Shown: positions 9,342 through 15,746, counted from the stretch's first letter. The stretch is 21,398 nucleotides of DNA from JAYVYM01 sp046593925 (GCA_046593925.1 JBKJQN010000070.1:1-21398); one strand, 5' to 3'. Notes: a model not told the origin generated them from the letters alone. Program-made: numbers and translations.

Positions 9342-9851
9342 CCGGCCCCGCAGCGCCGAGGTGACCGTACGGGTGCCCGTGACGCGGGCGCCGCGCAGCC
9401 GCATGCACATGTGCTCGGCCTCGACGACCACGCCAACCCCGCGCGGCGCGAGCTCGACCTGCAGCCAGTCGGCAACCTGCTGGGTGAGCCGCTCCTGCAC
9501 CTGCAGGCGCCGGCTCTGCCGTTCGACCAGCCGGGCGAGCTTGGACAGCCCGAGGATCCGCTGGTCCGGCAGGTACGCCACGTGCGCGACCCCGACGAAC
9601 GGCAGCAGGTGGTGCTCGCACAGGCTGTGAAACGGGATGTCACGGACCAGCACGAGCTCGTCGTAGCCCTCGTCGTTGGCGAATGTCGTCAGCGCGAACG
9701 GGGCAGGGGTCAGCATCTCGGCGAGCGACCGGGCGACCCGCTCGGGCGTACGGGCCAGCGCCTCGGAGCTCGGGTCCTCACCGAGCGCGAGCAGCAGCTC
9801 GTGGATCGCGGCGGTCGCCCGCTCGACGTCGACGGCCTGCTGTTCGGTCAC
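9285..9851 (-). CDS. folE: GTP cyclohydrolase I
   Basis: This enzyme converts GTP to 7,8-dihydroneopterin triphosphate, the entry step to folate and other pterins. The protein is 188 residues from GTG 9851, the normal size of the bacterial core enzyme. The zinc ligands are visible: C78 and H81 in PFHSLCEHHLLPFVG, and C149 in EAEHMCM. Other family blocks are TPERVARSLAEML (35-47), YLPDQRILGLSKLARLVE (93-110) and TRTVTSALRG (160-169). The open frame extends to 9983, but the extra residues are Cys/Arg-rich with no family similarity and overlap the upstream gene. folE starts 10 nt after that RibD-like reductase gene, so the two are probably an operon. The usual folP/folB/folK neighbours are absent. 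Confidence 0.95.
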   Translation of the reverse strand: MTEQQAVDVERATAAIHELLLALGEDPSSEALARTPERVARSLAEMLTPAPFALTTFANDEGYDELVLVRDIPFHSLCEHHLLPFVGVAHVAYLPDQRILGLSKLARLVERQSRRLQVQERLTQQVADWLQVELAPRGVGVVVEAEHMCMRLRGARVTGTRTVTSALRGRLRDDPRTRGEFLALVRQA

Positions 9852-9861
9852 GGGCCCGACC

Positions 9862-10575
9862 CTAGGCCGCCGGCAGCAGGGCCCATCGGGCGAGCAGCCA
9901 GCCGTCCTCGTGCAGCAGCGAGCGCAGCACCAGGGGGCGGCCGAGCGAGGCCGCGGGGTCGAGCAGTCGCGGGCCCGTGCCACCGGCCAGCTGCGGGCTG
10001 GTGCTCAGGCACAGCTCGTCGACCAGGCCCGCTGTCACCAGCGCCGCGGCCAGGGCCGGCCCGCCCTCGCACAGCACCTGGGCGAGCCCGCGAGCCCGCA
10101 GCTCCGCGAGTCCGACCGACAGGTCGACCTCGGTCTCGCCGGTGACGAGAACGTCGAGGCCGGGCGGGGCGGCGCGGGCGCCCTCGACCGTCGTCACCAA
10201 CAGGGTGCCGGCGCCGGGGGCCAGCAGCGGCGAGTCGACCGGCAGCCCGCCGCCGCGGCTCACGACGGCCACCACCGGAGTGGGCCGCAGCCCGCCCGCC
10301 CGCCGAACGGCGCTGCGCTCGGGCGTGACCACGGCCGGCCGGTAGCCCTCGGCGCGCGCCGTGCCGGCCCCGACCAGCACGACGTCGGTGAGACTGCGCA
10401 GCAGCGAGAACACCTGCCGGTCGGGGGGCCCGGACAGGGCGCGGGACAGGCCGCCGAGCGCGGCCGCGCCGTCGACGCTGGTGACCATGCCCAGCCGTAC
10501 CGCCGGCGCCGGACCGGTGGCGTACAGCCGGGCAAGGTCCGGCTCGTCCTCAGGATGCGGGAGCAGCTGCTGCAC
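9862..10575 (-). CDS. RibD C-terminal-type pyrimidine/dihydrofolate reductase family protein
   Basis: This 237-residue protein is built almost entirely of the RibD C-terminal (DHFR-like) reductase fold. Recognisable parts are LGMVTSVDGAAALGGLSRALSGPPD (28-52, with the S-x-D-G motif at 33-36), LLRSLTDVVLVGAGTARAEGYRP (58-80), and a late glycine-rich CEGGPALAAAL typical of NADPH binding. There is no deaminase domain, so it is not a full RibD. The family reduces ribosylated pyrimidines in riboflavin synthesis or related pterin substrates. Pairing with folE suggests a pterin- or folate-linked role, which is inference. GTG 10575 is the start I prefer because the frame upstream runs into the ABC exporter remnant. 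Confidence 0.85.
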   Translation of the reverse strand: MQQLLPHPEDEPDLARLYATGPAPAVRLGMVTSVDGAAALGGLSRALSGPPDRQVFSLLRSLTDVVLVGAGTARAEGYRPAVVTPERSAVRRAGGLRPTPVVAVVSRGGGLPVDSPLLAPGAGTLLVTTVEGARAAPPGLDVLVTGETEVDLSVGLAELRARGLAQVLCEGGPALAAALVTAGLVDELCLSTSPQLAGGTGPRLLDPAASLGRPLVLRSLLHEDGWLLARWALLPAA

Positions 10576-11037
10576 GGGGTCATTCTCAGCCCTGCGTCTC
10601 GAGCATGCAGCCGGGACCGCGACACCGACAGCGACTCCTGGGTGATCGCGCTCATCTCCGACAGCGCGCCCTGCGCTCGGTGATGACGGTCTGCAGGCCG
10701 CCGACGTCGTTCTGCAGACGGCTCCGGATCTCACCGGTGCCGGTGCCGGTGAAAAGGCGCAGCGGCAGCTGCTGCAGGGGCGCGAACAGCCTGGCCCGCC
10801 ACCATCGCGGCGGACAGCCACAGCACCAGCCCGAGGCCCGGGCGGCCTCGCACGGCCGCGGCGGCAGCACCGAAGGTGGCTCCGCCCATCGGCCCACCGC
10901 CGTCTCCGGTCGGGGTGGGGCGGGACGGCGGGCCGACGGCGGTCAGCGTGCTCACGGGCGCCTCGGAGCGGGAGCGAGACAGGTCGTGGGGGCGCTGGAC
11001 CGGTTTTCCCGCGCAACGACAGCGGGGCTGTCGGCGA
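10576..11037. other. 462-bp stretch without an intact gene
   Basis: This stretch lies between the RibD-like gene and the lipoprotein gene, both on the minus strand. It contains the decayed ABC exporter described separately (about 10600-10960), and no other gene I can support. The first bases upstream of GTG 10575 are therefore former coding sequence. The promoter of the reductase-folE pair must lie within this debris or further upstream at the lipoprotein gene. Confidence 0.6.
10600..10960 (-). pseudogene. Decayed ABC exporter (fused transmembrane/ATPase type), N-terminal remnants only
   Basis: Two pieces of an exporter transmembrane domain survive on the minus strand. The first, at 10679-10789, reads LFAPLQQLPLRLFTGTGTGE and then IRSRLQNDVGGLQTVIT, the classic coupling-helix region of MsbA-like exporters. 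The second, at 10620-10667, reads ALSEMSAITQESLSVS, which lies about 60-70 residues further on in intact proteins. Here the pieces are almost adjacent and out of frame, so an internal segment of about 200 bp has been lost. A third frame upstream contains VSTLTAVG and a hydrophobic run, GLGLVLWLSAAMVAG, that may be the old N-terminus and first helix. The ATPase half (Walker A, signature, Walker B) is entirely absent. Boundaries are approximate. Confidence 0.7.
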
Positions 11038-11820
11038 TCAGCTGTAGGACAGGGCCAACCCTGCGGCCGGCTCGGTCGTCCAGACCCCGGTGGCCAGCGT
11101 CCAGCGTCGTCCGTCGGCGCCGATCGAGGTGACGCCGTACGCCGCGGCGTGCGCGACCAGCCAGGACGCGGCGGTCCACAGGCCGCCGCTGCCGGAGGGC
11201 CGCAGGCCGTCGCCACCGAGCTCGGTCGCAGCGGCCGCCCGCAGGTCCGCGTCGCGCAGGCCCGGCTGCGCCATCAGGTGCCGGCAGGTCAGCCCCGCCG
11301 GGACCTGGCCGGTGGTCACGCTGGCGAGCAGCCTGGCGGCACCCTCGTGGGTGCCGTACGCCTCCGGGTAGGCCGAGCGCTGGACGGCCTGCGCAGCCAC
11401 CGTCACCGGGAGGTCCTGCCAGCCCGGCACCAGCGCGAGGCGACGGTAGAAGGCGGCGGCGGCGTAGGACGGGGTGGCGACCTGCGCCGCGGTGCCCCAG
11501 CCCTGCGACGGACGCTGCTGGAACAGCCCGATCGAGTCGCGGTCGCCCGAGGGCAGGTTGCGCAGCTTGCTCTCCTGCATCGCGGTGGCCAGGGCGATGG
11601 TGACTGCGTGGTCGGCAAGCCCGAGCCGGCGCCCGACCGCGGCGATCGTGGCGGCGTTCGCGGCCTGGTCGGGGTCGACCTCAAGGACGGCCGAGCCCTG
11701 CAGCGTTGTCGCGCAGGACGCCACCGGCGCCGGGGTCGACCCGCAGCCCACCAGGCTGCCGACCAGCACAGCGACCACGACGGCGATGGCGACGCGGTGG
11801 CGGCTCACCGCCTCCATCAT
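11038..11820 (-). CDS. Secreted lipoprotein with a lysozyme-like/transglycosylase-like domain
   Basis: This 260-residue protein has a lipoprotein signal: a short basic start, a hydrophobic run (AIAVVVAVLVGSLVG) and lipobox L-V-G-C with C26 as the lipidated cysteine. The mature part contains ALATAMQESKLRNL (77-89) with E83 placed like the catalytic glutamate of lysozyme-like folds, then DSIGLFQQRPSQGWG (95-109) and an ATPSYAAAAFYRRL segment. Actinobacterial relatives are often mislabelled as heavy-metal or cobalt transporters. The sequence looks like an extracytoplasmic peptidoglycan-acting or peptidoglycan-binding protein, but activity is not proven. The start is ATG 11820 or the adjacent ATG 11817. 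The frame continues upstream but loses signal-peptide character. It is transcribed towards the ABC exporter remnant. Confidence 0.75.
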   Translation of the reverse strand: MMEAVSRHRVAIAVVVAVLVGSLVGCGSTPAPVASCATTLQGSAVLEVDPDQAANAATIAAVGRRLGLADHAVTIALATAMQESKLRNLPSGDRDSIGLFQQRPSQGWGTAAQVATPSYAAAAFYRRLALVPGWQDLPVTVAAQAVQRSAYPEAYGTHEGAARLLASVTTGQVPAGLTCRHLMAQPGLRDADLRAAAATELGGDGLRPSGSGGLWTAASWLVAHAAAYGVTSIGADGRRWTLATGVWTTEPAAGLALSYS

Positions 11821-11909
11821 GCCAGCCGAGGGCCCACTCCCGGGTGGTGACGCGCTACCAGACAGCGACGAACAGAGGGACACTGGCGCCCCCGGCCCTG
11901 GAGGTTCCC

Positions 11910-12776
11910 GTGCTAGACCCTGACGCCGCAGCTTTTCTGGAGCGGCTGCGCGCACTCGGGCCGGTGCCAGGGCTGGAGGAGGGCACGCCGGAGGCGGCCC
12001 GGGCCGCCCACGAGGCGGCCGCGGCCGCGCTGTCCGGCCCGGGAGAGGATGTCGAGCAGGTCAGCGACGGCGAGCTCGGTGGCGTCGCAGTCCGGGTGTT
12101 CCGGCCGGCCGGGGCTCGTGGCACCACGGTGTACGTACACGGCGGCGGCTGGGTGGTGGGCTCCCTCGACACGTACGAGCCGCTGTGCCGCTCGCTGGCC
12201 CTGCTGTCGGGAAGCACCGTGGTCTCGGTCGGCTACGACCTGGCGCCGCAGGCCCGGCACCCGACGCAGGTCGAGCAGGTGCAGGCGGTGCTCACCGCTG
12301 TGCAGGGCCCCGTGGCGTTGGCCGGCGACAGCGCCGGCGCCTACCTGTCGGTGCTGGCCGCGACCCGCACGCCCCGCCGGCTGGCCGCGATCGCGCTGGT
12401 CTACCCCGTCGTCGCTCCGGAACTTGACACCGCGTCGGCCGCCGAGAAGGCCACCGGCTATGGCCTCACGACAGCCGCGATGCGCTGGTACTGGCAGCAC
12501 TACGTCGGCGGCGGTGACGGGGCGGGCGTGCCCGTGAGTCTTTTGGACGCCGACCTCGCAGCACTGCCCCCTGCGCTGGTGCTCACCGCCGGCCACGATC
12601 CGCTGCGCGACGAGGGCTTGGCCCTGGCCGCCGCCCTGGAGCGGGCCGGCGGGACGGTGCGGCGGGTGTCGTACGACGGTCAGGTGCACGGGTTCTTCCG
12701 GATGACGGCGATCATCGCGCAGGCCCGGCGGGCCCAGGGCGACGTGGCGGTTTTCCTGCGTGATGCGCTGGGGTAG
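11910..12776 (+). CDS. Alpha/beta hydrolase, hormone-sensitive-lipase-type esterase
   Basis: This 288-residue protein belongs to the HSL (family IV) esterases, which hydrolyse short acyl or aryl esters. The oxyanion motif HGGG is at 77-80. The nucleophile S141 sits in GDSAG (139-143), and the acid D230 and base H260 are in AGHDPLRDEG and DGQVHGFF. GYDLAPQARHPTQ (108-120) matches the family's Y-RLAPE-like block. Start choice: GTG 11910 has GAGG at 11901-11904, 5 nt upstream. The longer open frame is Arg/Pro-rich without similarity and would overlap the divergent lipoprotein signal peptide. The natural substrate is unknown. Confidence 0.9.
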   Translation: MLDPDAAAFLERLRALGPVPGLEEGTPEAARAAHEAAAAALSGPGEDVEQVSDGELGGVAVRVFRPAGARGTTVYVHGGGWVVGSLDTYEPLCRSLALLSGSTVVSVGYDLAPQARHPTQVEQVQAVLTAVQGPVALAGDSAGAYLSVLAATRTPRRLAAIALVYPVVAPELDTASAAEKATGYGLTTAAMRWYWQHYVGGGDGAGVPVSLLDADLAALPPALVLTAGHDPLRDEGLALAAALERAGGTVRRVSYDGQVHGFFRMTAIIAQARRAQGDVAVFLRDALG

Positions 12777-12814
12777 GCAGACCAGTACGTCCCGGATCCC
12801 GGAGGCTTGCATCG

Positions 12815-13237
12815 ATGTGCCACAGCACTCCCCGCCAGGAGTTGGTCCTGCCGATGGACGCCAGCGCCCCGTCCGTCGCCCGCCGTTGGCTGCGGGCCGT
12901 CGGTTGCGGGCCGCACGGCGGCGATCTGCTCGACGACGCGGCCCTGCTGGTCAGCGAGCTGGTGACCAACGCGGTGCGGCACGGCGGCCCGCCGGTCGTG
13001 CTCGCCGTGGACTGCGACAGCTGCGGGCTGGAGGTGCGGGTGCGCGACGGCTCGTCGACATTGCCGGTGCCGCGCCCGGCCGCGCCCGACGCCGAGGACG
13101 GCCGGGGCTTCCTGCTGCTCGACATCCTGAGCGAGCGCTGGGGGATCGAGGCTGAGGTCGACGGCGTCGGCGGCAAGGAGGTCTGGTTTCATCTGCGCCG
13201 GGGCAGCTCCCCTGACCGCCCCCACCCGAACGGGTGA
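12815..13237 (+). CDS. RsbW-like ATP-binding protein (anti-sigma-factor kinase type), copy 1
   Basis: This 140-residue single-domain GHKL ATPase is of the kind that, in partner-switching systems, binds sigma factors or phosphorylates STAS-domain antagonists. The N box is LLVSELVTNAVRHGG (44-58), with E48, N52 and H56. The G1 region is VRVRDGS (74-80, D78), and the G2 box is EDGRGFLLLDILSERWG (94-110). The C-terminal KEVWFHL is typical. The ATG follows GGAGG at 12799-12803 with a rather long spacer of 11 nt. The TGA overlaps the GTG of the next gene as GTGA, indicating translational coupling. A PP2C phosphatase and a second ATPase of the same type lie within 2.2 kb. No sigma factor or STAS protein is present in the window. 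Confidence 0.85.
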   Translation: MCHSTPRQELVLPMDASAPSVARRWLRAVGCGPHGGDLLDDAALLVSELVTNAVRHGGPPVVLAVDCDSCGLEVRVRDGSSTLPVPRPAAPDAEDGRGFLLLDILSERWGIEAEVDGVGGKEVWFHLRRGSSPDRPHPNG

Positions 13238-13554
13238 CAAAGCCCCCGGTCCGGCTGCCATCGACGGCCGTCCGTGGCAGCGTGCTGTGGGTGCTGGTCG
13301 ACCTCGTGCTTGCCGGTCACGGCTCGTACTGGCGTAAACGTGTCGAGCTTGCGGCGACACCACCCCGCGGTGAGCAGCTGGTGCTCCTGCGCACCCCCGA
13401 TCTGGTCGGGGTCGTGGTGGGCAGTGCCACCCCCTTCGAGGACGACGGCACCGTCGCTGCCGTCCTGCTGCGGGTCGAGCAGACAGTGCACCCGTCGACC
13501 GGCCCCGACCGACGGGACGGGCTGCGGCGGGCGGGTTGGCGCCCGCTGATCTGA
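13234..13554 (+). CDS. Small conserved-looking protein translationally coupled to the RsbW-like gene
   Basis: This 106-residue protein is of unknown family. Its GTG start overlaps the preceding stop codon (GTGA at 13234-13237), the main reason to believe it is translated. The composition is soluble and ordered-looking: VLWVLVDLVLAGHGSYWRKR, then GEQLVLLRTPDLVGVVVGSATPFEDDG, then TVAAVLLRVEQTVHP, an alternation of predicted beta-strands and charged turns. There is no signal peptide, membrane helix or cysteine. It converges on the RsbU-like phosphatase gene with 26 bp between stop codons. It could act with the ATPase, for example as an accessory or antagonist, but no sequence motif shows that. 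Confidence 0.6.
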   Translation: MTKPPVRLPSTAVRGSVLWVLVDLVLAGHGSYWRKRVELAATPPRGEQLVLLRTPDLVGVVVGSATPFEDDGTVAAVLLRVEQTVHPSTGPDRRDGLRRAGWRPLI

Positions 13555-13584
13555 CGGGTCGATGCCGTACGGGTGCGGCGTCAG
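13551..13584. terminator. Inverted repeat spanning both stop codons of a convergent pair
   Basis: CTGACG (13551-13556) pairs perfectly with CGTCAG (13579-13584). Inside, CCG (13565-13567) can pair with CGG (13576-13578). The outer arms contain the TGA stops of the plus-strand hypothetical gene (13552-13554) and of the minus-strand phosphatase (13581-13583). No T-tract is present. A terminator role is inferred from the position. Confidence 0.35.
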
Positions 13585-14837
13585 GCTGCGATGCGTACCA
13601 GCAGCAGCGCGACGTCGTCGTCGCCGCCCACCGCAAGCTCGCTGAGCAGGGTGTCCGCCAACGTCTCGGGGTTCGCGCCGACGTACTCCTGCACCAATGC
13701 GCGCAGCACCTCCAGCCGGTCATCGATCGGGATGCGACGTTGCTCGACCAGGCCGTCGGTGCAGAGCACGAGCAGGTCGCCGGGCATCAGCCGCGCAGCG
13801 TGGTCGGCGCGAGCGGTCCGGGCGTCGACGCCCAGCATCAGGTCCGGCGGCGTCTCGGCGAGGGTGGCCCGGCCGCCGCGCACGAGGACCGGCGGCAGGT
13901 GACCTGCAGAGGACCAGCACAGCTCCCAGCCGTCCGGGCTGTGCATCAGCCGGGCGTAGATGCAGGTCCCGGAGGTTTCACCGTCGAGCAGCAGGTCTAC
14001 CTGGTCGAGGCGGGTCAAGGTGGCCGCCGGCTGTTCGCAGCGGTCGACGGCGAGGGCCCGCAACCGGTGGCGCAGCCCGGCCATCCGGGCGATCGCACCG
14101 GTGTCGTGGCCGGTGGCGTCACCGACGACGAGGGCGAGGGCACCGTCGGGCAAGGTGAAGGCGTCATACCAGTCACCGCCGACCTGCAGGCCGCGCGCGG
14201 CAGCCTGGTAGCGGGCGGCGAGGTCCAGCCCGGCGACCAGGGGCAGCGGCGGGAGCAGGTTGCGCTGCATGGCGCCGCTGACGTCGCGCTGGGCCGCCCG
14301 GAGCTGGGCGGCCTCCAGCGCTGTCCCGACGTGCAGGGCCACCAGGTCCAGCAGCTCACGGTCGTCGCTCGAGAACGGCGTCGCGGTGCGGCCGAGGGAG
14401 AGCACGCCGTTGAGCCGGCCGTGCGCGACGGTACCGATGACCAGCGCGTCGACGGTGCCCAGCGAGAGGGCAAGCTCCGCCTGGGTGCGCAGCCGCGGGT
14501 CGGAGGCGTGCCGCAGGACGCCGAGGTCTGCGGGGGACAGTCGGACCACAGGTAGCGGGGCCGCGCGCAGCCGCGCGATCAGTCCGCCCGCCGATGCCGA
14601 GGAGCGGCGCGACCGGGCGGCCCCGGACAGCGGCGGCACGACCAGCGGGCCGCCGGGCCCCACGGCTGCGGCCCGGACCACCAGGTCGGGGTCGTCGAGC
14701 CGGTCCGCGAGCACCCAGTCGGCGAGGCCGTCGGCCAGCAGCTCTGCCACGGCCTGCAGCAGCTCGTCCGCACCGCTAGCCGCCGCGGTCGCGCGGAGCA
14801 CGGCGGGCAGAACGGCGGAGCTGTCAGCGCCCGCCAC
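13581..14837 (-). CDS. GAF-domain PP2C (SpoIIE/RsbU-type) serine/threonine phosphatase
   Basis: This 418-residue cytoplasmic phosphatase would dephosphorylate a STAS-domain anti-anti-sigma protein in a partner-switching pathway. A GAF-like sensor region covers about residues 15-190 and includes VDALVIGTVAHGRLNGVLSLG and a following FSSDDRELLDLVALHVGTALE. A linker reading AMQRNLLPPLPLVAGLDLAARY, typical of RsbU/SpoIIE proteins, leads to the phosphatase domain. Metal-binding motifs are GGDWYDAF (220-227, D222), VVGDATGHDTG, LCTDGLVEQR and the C-terminal GGDDDVALLLVR. The start is GTG 14837, 6 nt after an excellent GGAGGGAGG site. An in-frame GTG at 14879 lies upstream of that site and is unlikely. 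No phosphoacceptor-bearing partner is encoded in the window. It diverges from the second RsbW-like gene. Confidence 0.9.
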   Translation of the reverse strand: MAGADSSAVLPAVLRATAAASGADELLQAVAELLADGLADWVLADRLDDPDLVVRAAAVGPGGPLVVPPLSGAARSRRSSASAGGLIARLRAAPLPVVRLSPADLGVLRHASDPRLRTQAELALSLGTVDALVIGTVAHGRLNGVLSLGRTATPFSSDDRELLDLVALHVGTALEAAQLRAAQRDVSGAMQRNLLPPLPLVAGLDLAARYQAAARGLQVGGDWYDAFTLPDGALALVVGDATGHDTGAIARMAGLRHRLRALAVDRCEQPAATLTRLDQVDLLLDGETSGTCIYARLMHSPDGWELCWSSAGHLPPVLVRGGRATLAETPPDLMLGVDARTARADHAARLMPGDLLVLCTDGLVEQRRIPIDDRLEVLRALVQEYVGANPETLADTLLSELAVGGDDDVALLLVRIAA

Positions 14838-14935
14838 GACGGTCCTCCCTCCGTGCGCCGCCGGCCGGCACCCGGCCACCGTACTGAGCCTGGCCCGGCC
14901 GGCGTAACTCGCGGTGCAGAGGGAAAGCCAACAAA

Positions 14936-15355
14936 ATGTCGTCCCACCACGCCGTCTCTGCCTTCAGTGGCGTGCGCGACGGGGCGATGTCGACGTTCGA
15001 GCGACTGACTATTCCCAGCGTCCCGTCGAGTATCTCGAAGGTGCGCCGATTCGCGGTCGCGGCGTGCGTACGGGGCGGGCGGGACGACCTCAGCGACACG
15101 GTCGCGCTGCTGGTGAGCGAGGTGGCGACAAACGCGCTCGTGCACGGCTCAGGCCACGTCCAGGTTCGGGTGACCACACGTGGTGCGGTCCTGCGGGTCG
15201 AGGTGGCCGACGACAGTCCCCGAATGCCGCAGCCACGCGCCGCCAGCCAACTCGAGGAGGGCGGTCGCGGGCTGGCCCTGGTCGAGTCGCTCGCCGCCGC
15301 CTGGGGTGTCCAACGCCAGGGCGAGGGCAAGGTCGTCTGGTTCGAGGTGTCCTGA
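14936..15355 (+). CDS. RsbW-like ATP-binding protein (anti-sigma-factor kinase type), copy 2
   Basis: This second single-domain GHKL ATPase has 139 residues. The N box is LLVSEVATNALVHG (58-71), with E62, N66 and H70. VEVADDSPRMP (88-98) is the G1-like loop, and EEGGRGLALVESLAAAWG (107-124) is the G2 box. The end is KVVWFEVS, paralleling the end of copy 1. ATG 14936 has AGAGGGA at 14918-14924 with a long spacer. ATG 14987 is in frame and would give a 122-residue protein starting MSTFERLTIP, closer to typical family starts, so the start is uncertain. It is divergent from the RsbU-like phosphatase across 98 bp. The two ATPases differ enough to suggest different partners. Confidence 0.85.
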   Translation: MSSHHAVSAFSGVRDGAMSTFERLTIPSVPSSISKVRRFAVAACVRGGRDDLSDTVALLVSEVATNALVHGSGHVQVRVTTRGAVLRVEVADDSPRMPQPRAASQLEEGGRGLALVESLAAAWGVQRQGEGKVVWFEVS

Positions 15356-15377
15356 GACACGCCGATCCTGAGACACG
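15350..15377 (+). repeat. 12-bp direct repeat TCCTGAGACACG, two copies
   Basis: Identical copies lie at 15350-15361 and 15366-15377, a 16-bp period. The first overlaps the stop codon of the RsbW-like gene and is part of a perfect GTGTC-CTGA-GACAC hairpin (15347-15360). It may be a duplicated terminator stem or a binding site; nothing further can be read from it. Confidence 0.55.
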
Positions 15378-15438
15378 GGGAACAGCGTGTTGACCTCGAC
15401 GAGACCGCGTCGTCACGTGGGGACGGCACGCTGGCGAC

Positions 15439-15675
15439 ATGCCCGCCGTCTACGCCGCCCGCGGCCGCCCCACGGGGAGAGGTCGTCCACGCGGAGCTCT
15501 CCTGCATGCCGTCCCCGGCTCCGACCGGACCCGCAGTGCTGTCTGCGGGGAGCGGGTCGGCGGTGCCACCCGACCGTGGCCGCAAGCCGGACAGCCGGCT
15601 GGCCCGTTGCCGCGGGCCGAGGCTGCGATCTGCCCTGAATGCCTTGCACTTGTGGAGCAGGCAGCCGTCGCCTGA
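15439..15675 (+). CDS. Small zinc-ribbon-like protein, second of its kind in the window
   Basis: This 78-residue protein has a basic start (PTGRGRPRG, 11-19), then LLHAVPGSDRTRSAVCG (21-37) and ICPECLALVEQ (64-74). C36, C65 and C68, with H23, could form a single metal site. The layout of an LHAxP segment, a lone C-G, a 20-30 residue linker and a C-P-x-C pair parallels the protein at 7450-7743, although the rest is not alignable by eye. I recall similar short actinobacterial proteins annotated only as hypothetical. The ATG lacks a good Shine-Dalgarno sequence. A TTGACC at 15389-15394 could be a -35, but its -10 is not convincing. The gene may follow the RsbW-like gene on one transcript. It is small, so the call is tentative. 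Confidence 0.5.
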   Translation: MPAVYAARGRPTGRGRPRGALLHAVPGSDRTRSAVCGERVGGATRPWPQAGQPAGPLPRAEAAICPECLALVEQAAVA

Positions 15676-15714
15676 CAAGGACGCCGGCGCAGACTTCGCC
15701 GGGTGCCACGCTGG

Positions 15715-15742
15715 CTATGTGACATTAACTGATGTTACATAG
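15715..15742. promoter_or_regulatory. 28-bp palindromic operator-like site
   Basis: CTATGTGACAT (15715-15725) and ATGTTACATAG (15732-15742) are inverted repeats matching at 10 of 11 positions around a 6-bp spacer, TAACTG. The element is strikingly AT-rich for this DNA and ends 4 bp before the GTG start of the membrane-protein gene. TTACAT (15735-15740), 6 nt before that GTG, could be a -10 for a leaderless transcript, placing the palindrome on the promoter. The downstream MerR-type regulator is the obvious candidate ligand, by inference. A TetR or other dimeric regulator would fit the symmetry equally well. Confidence 0.6.
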
Positions 15743-15746
15743 GGCC

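Noticed and set aside
9852..9983. N-terminal extension of folE
   Set aside because: It is Cys/Arg/Pro-rich, unlike GTP cyclohydrolase I, and lies inside the preceding reductase gene.
10876..11850. Plus-strand open frame of 324 codons opposite the lipoprotein gene
   Set aside because: Arg/Gly/Gln-rich shadow; the lipoprotein with its signal peptide on the other strand explains the region.
12680..13723. Minus-strand open frame opposite the first RsbW-like gene and its coupled partner
   Set aside because: No motif, and the opposite strand carries a complete GHKL ATPase with a coupled downstream gene.
15719..15739. CRP-type site (TGTGA ... TTACA) within the palindrome
   Set aside because: The half-sites are about 12 bp apart rather than the 6 bp of CRP sites, and the real symmetry is the longer 11-bp arms.
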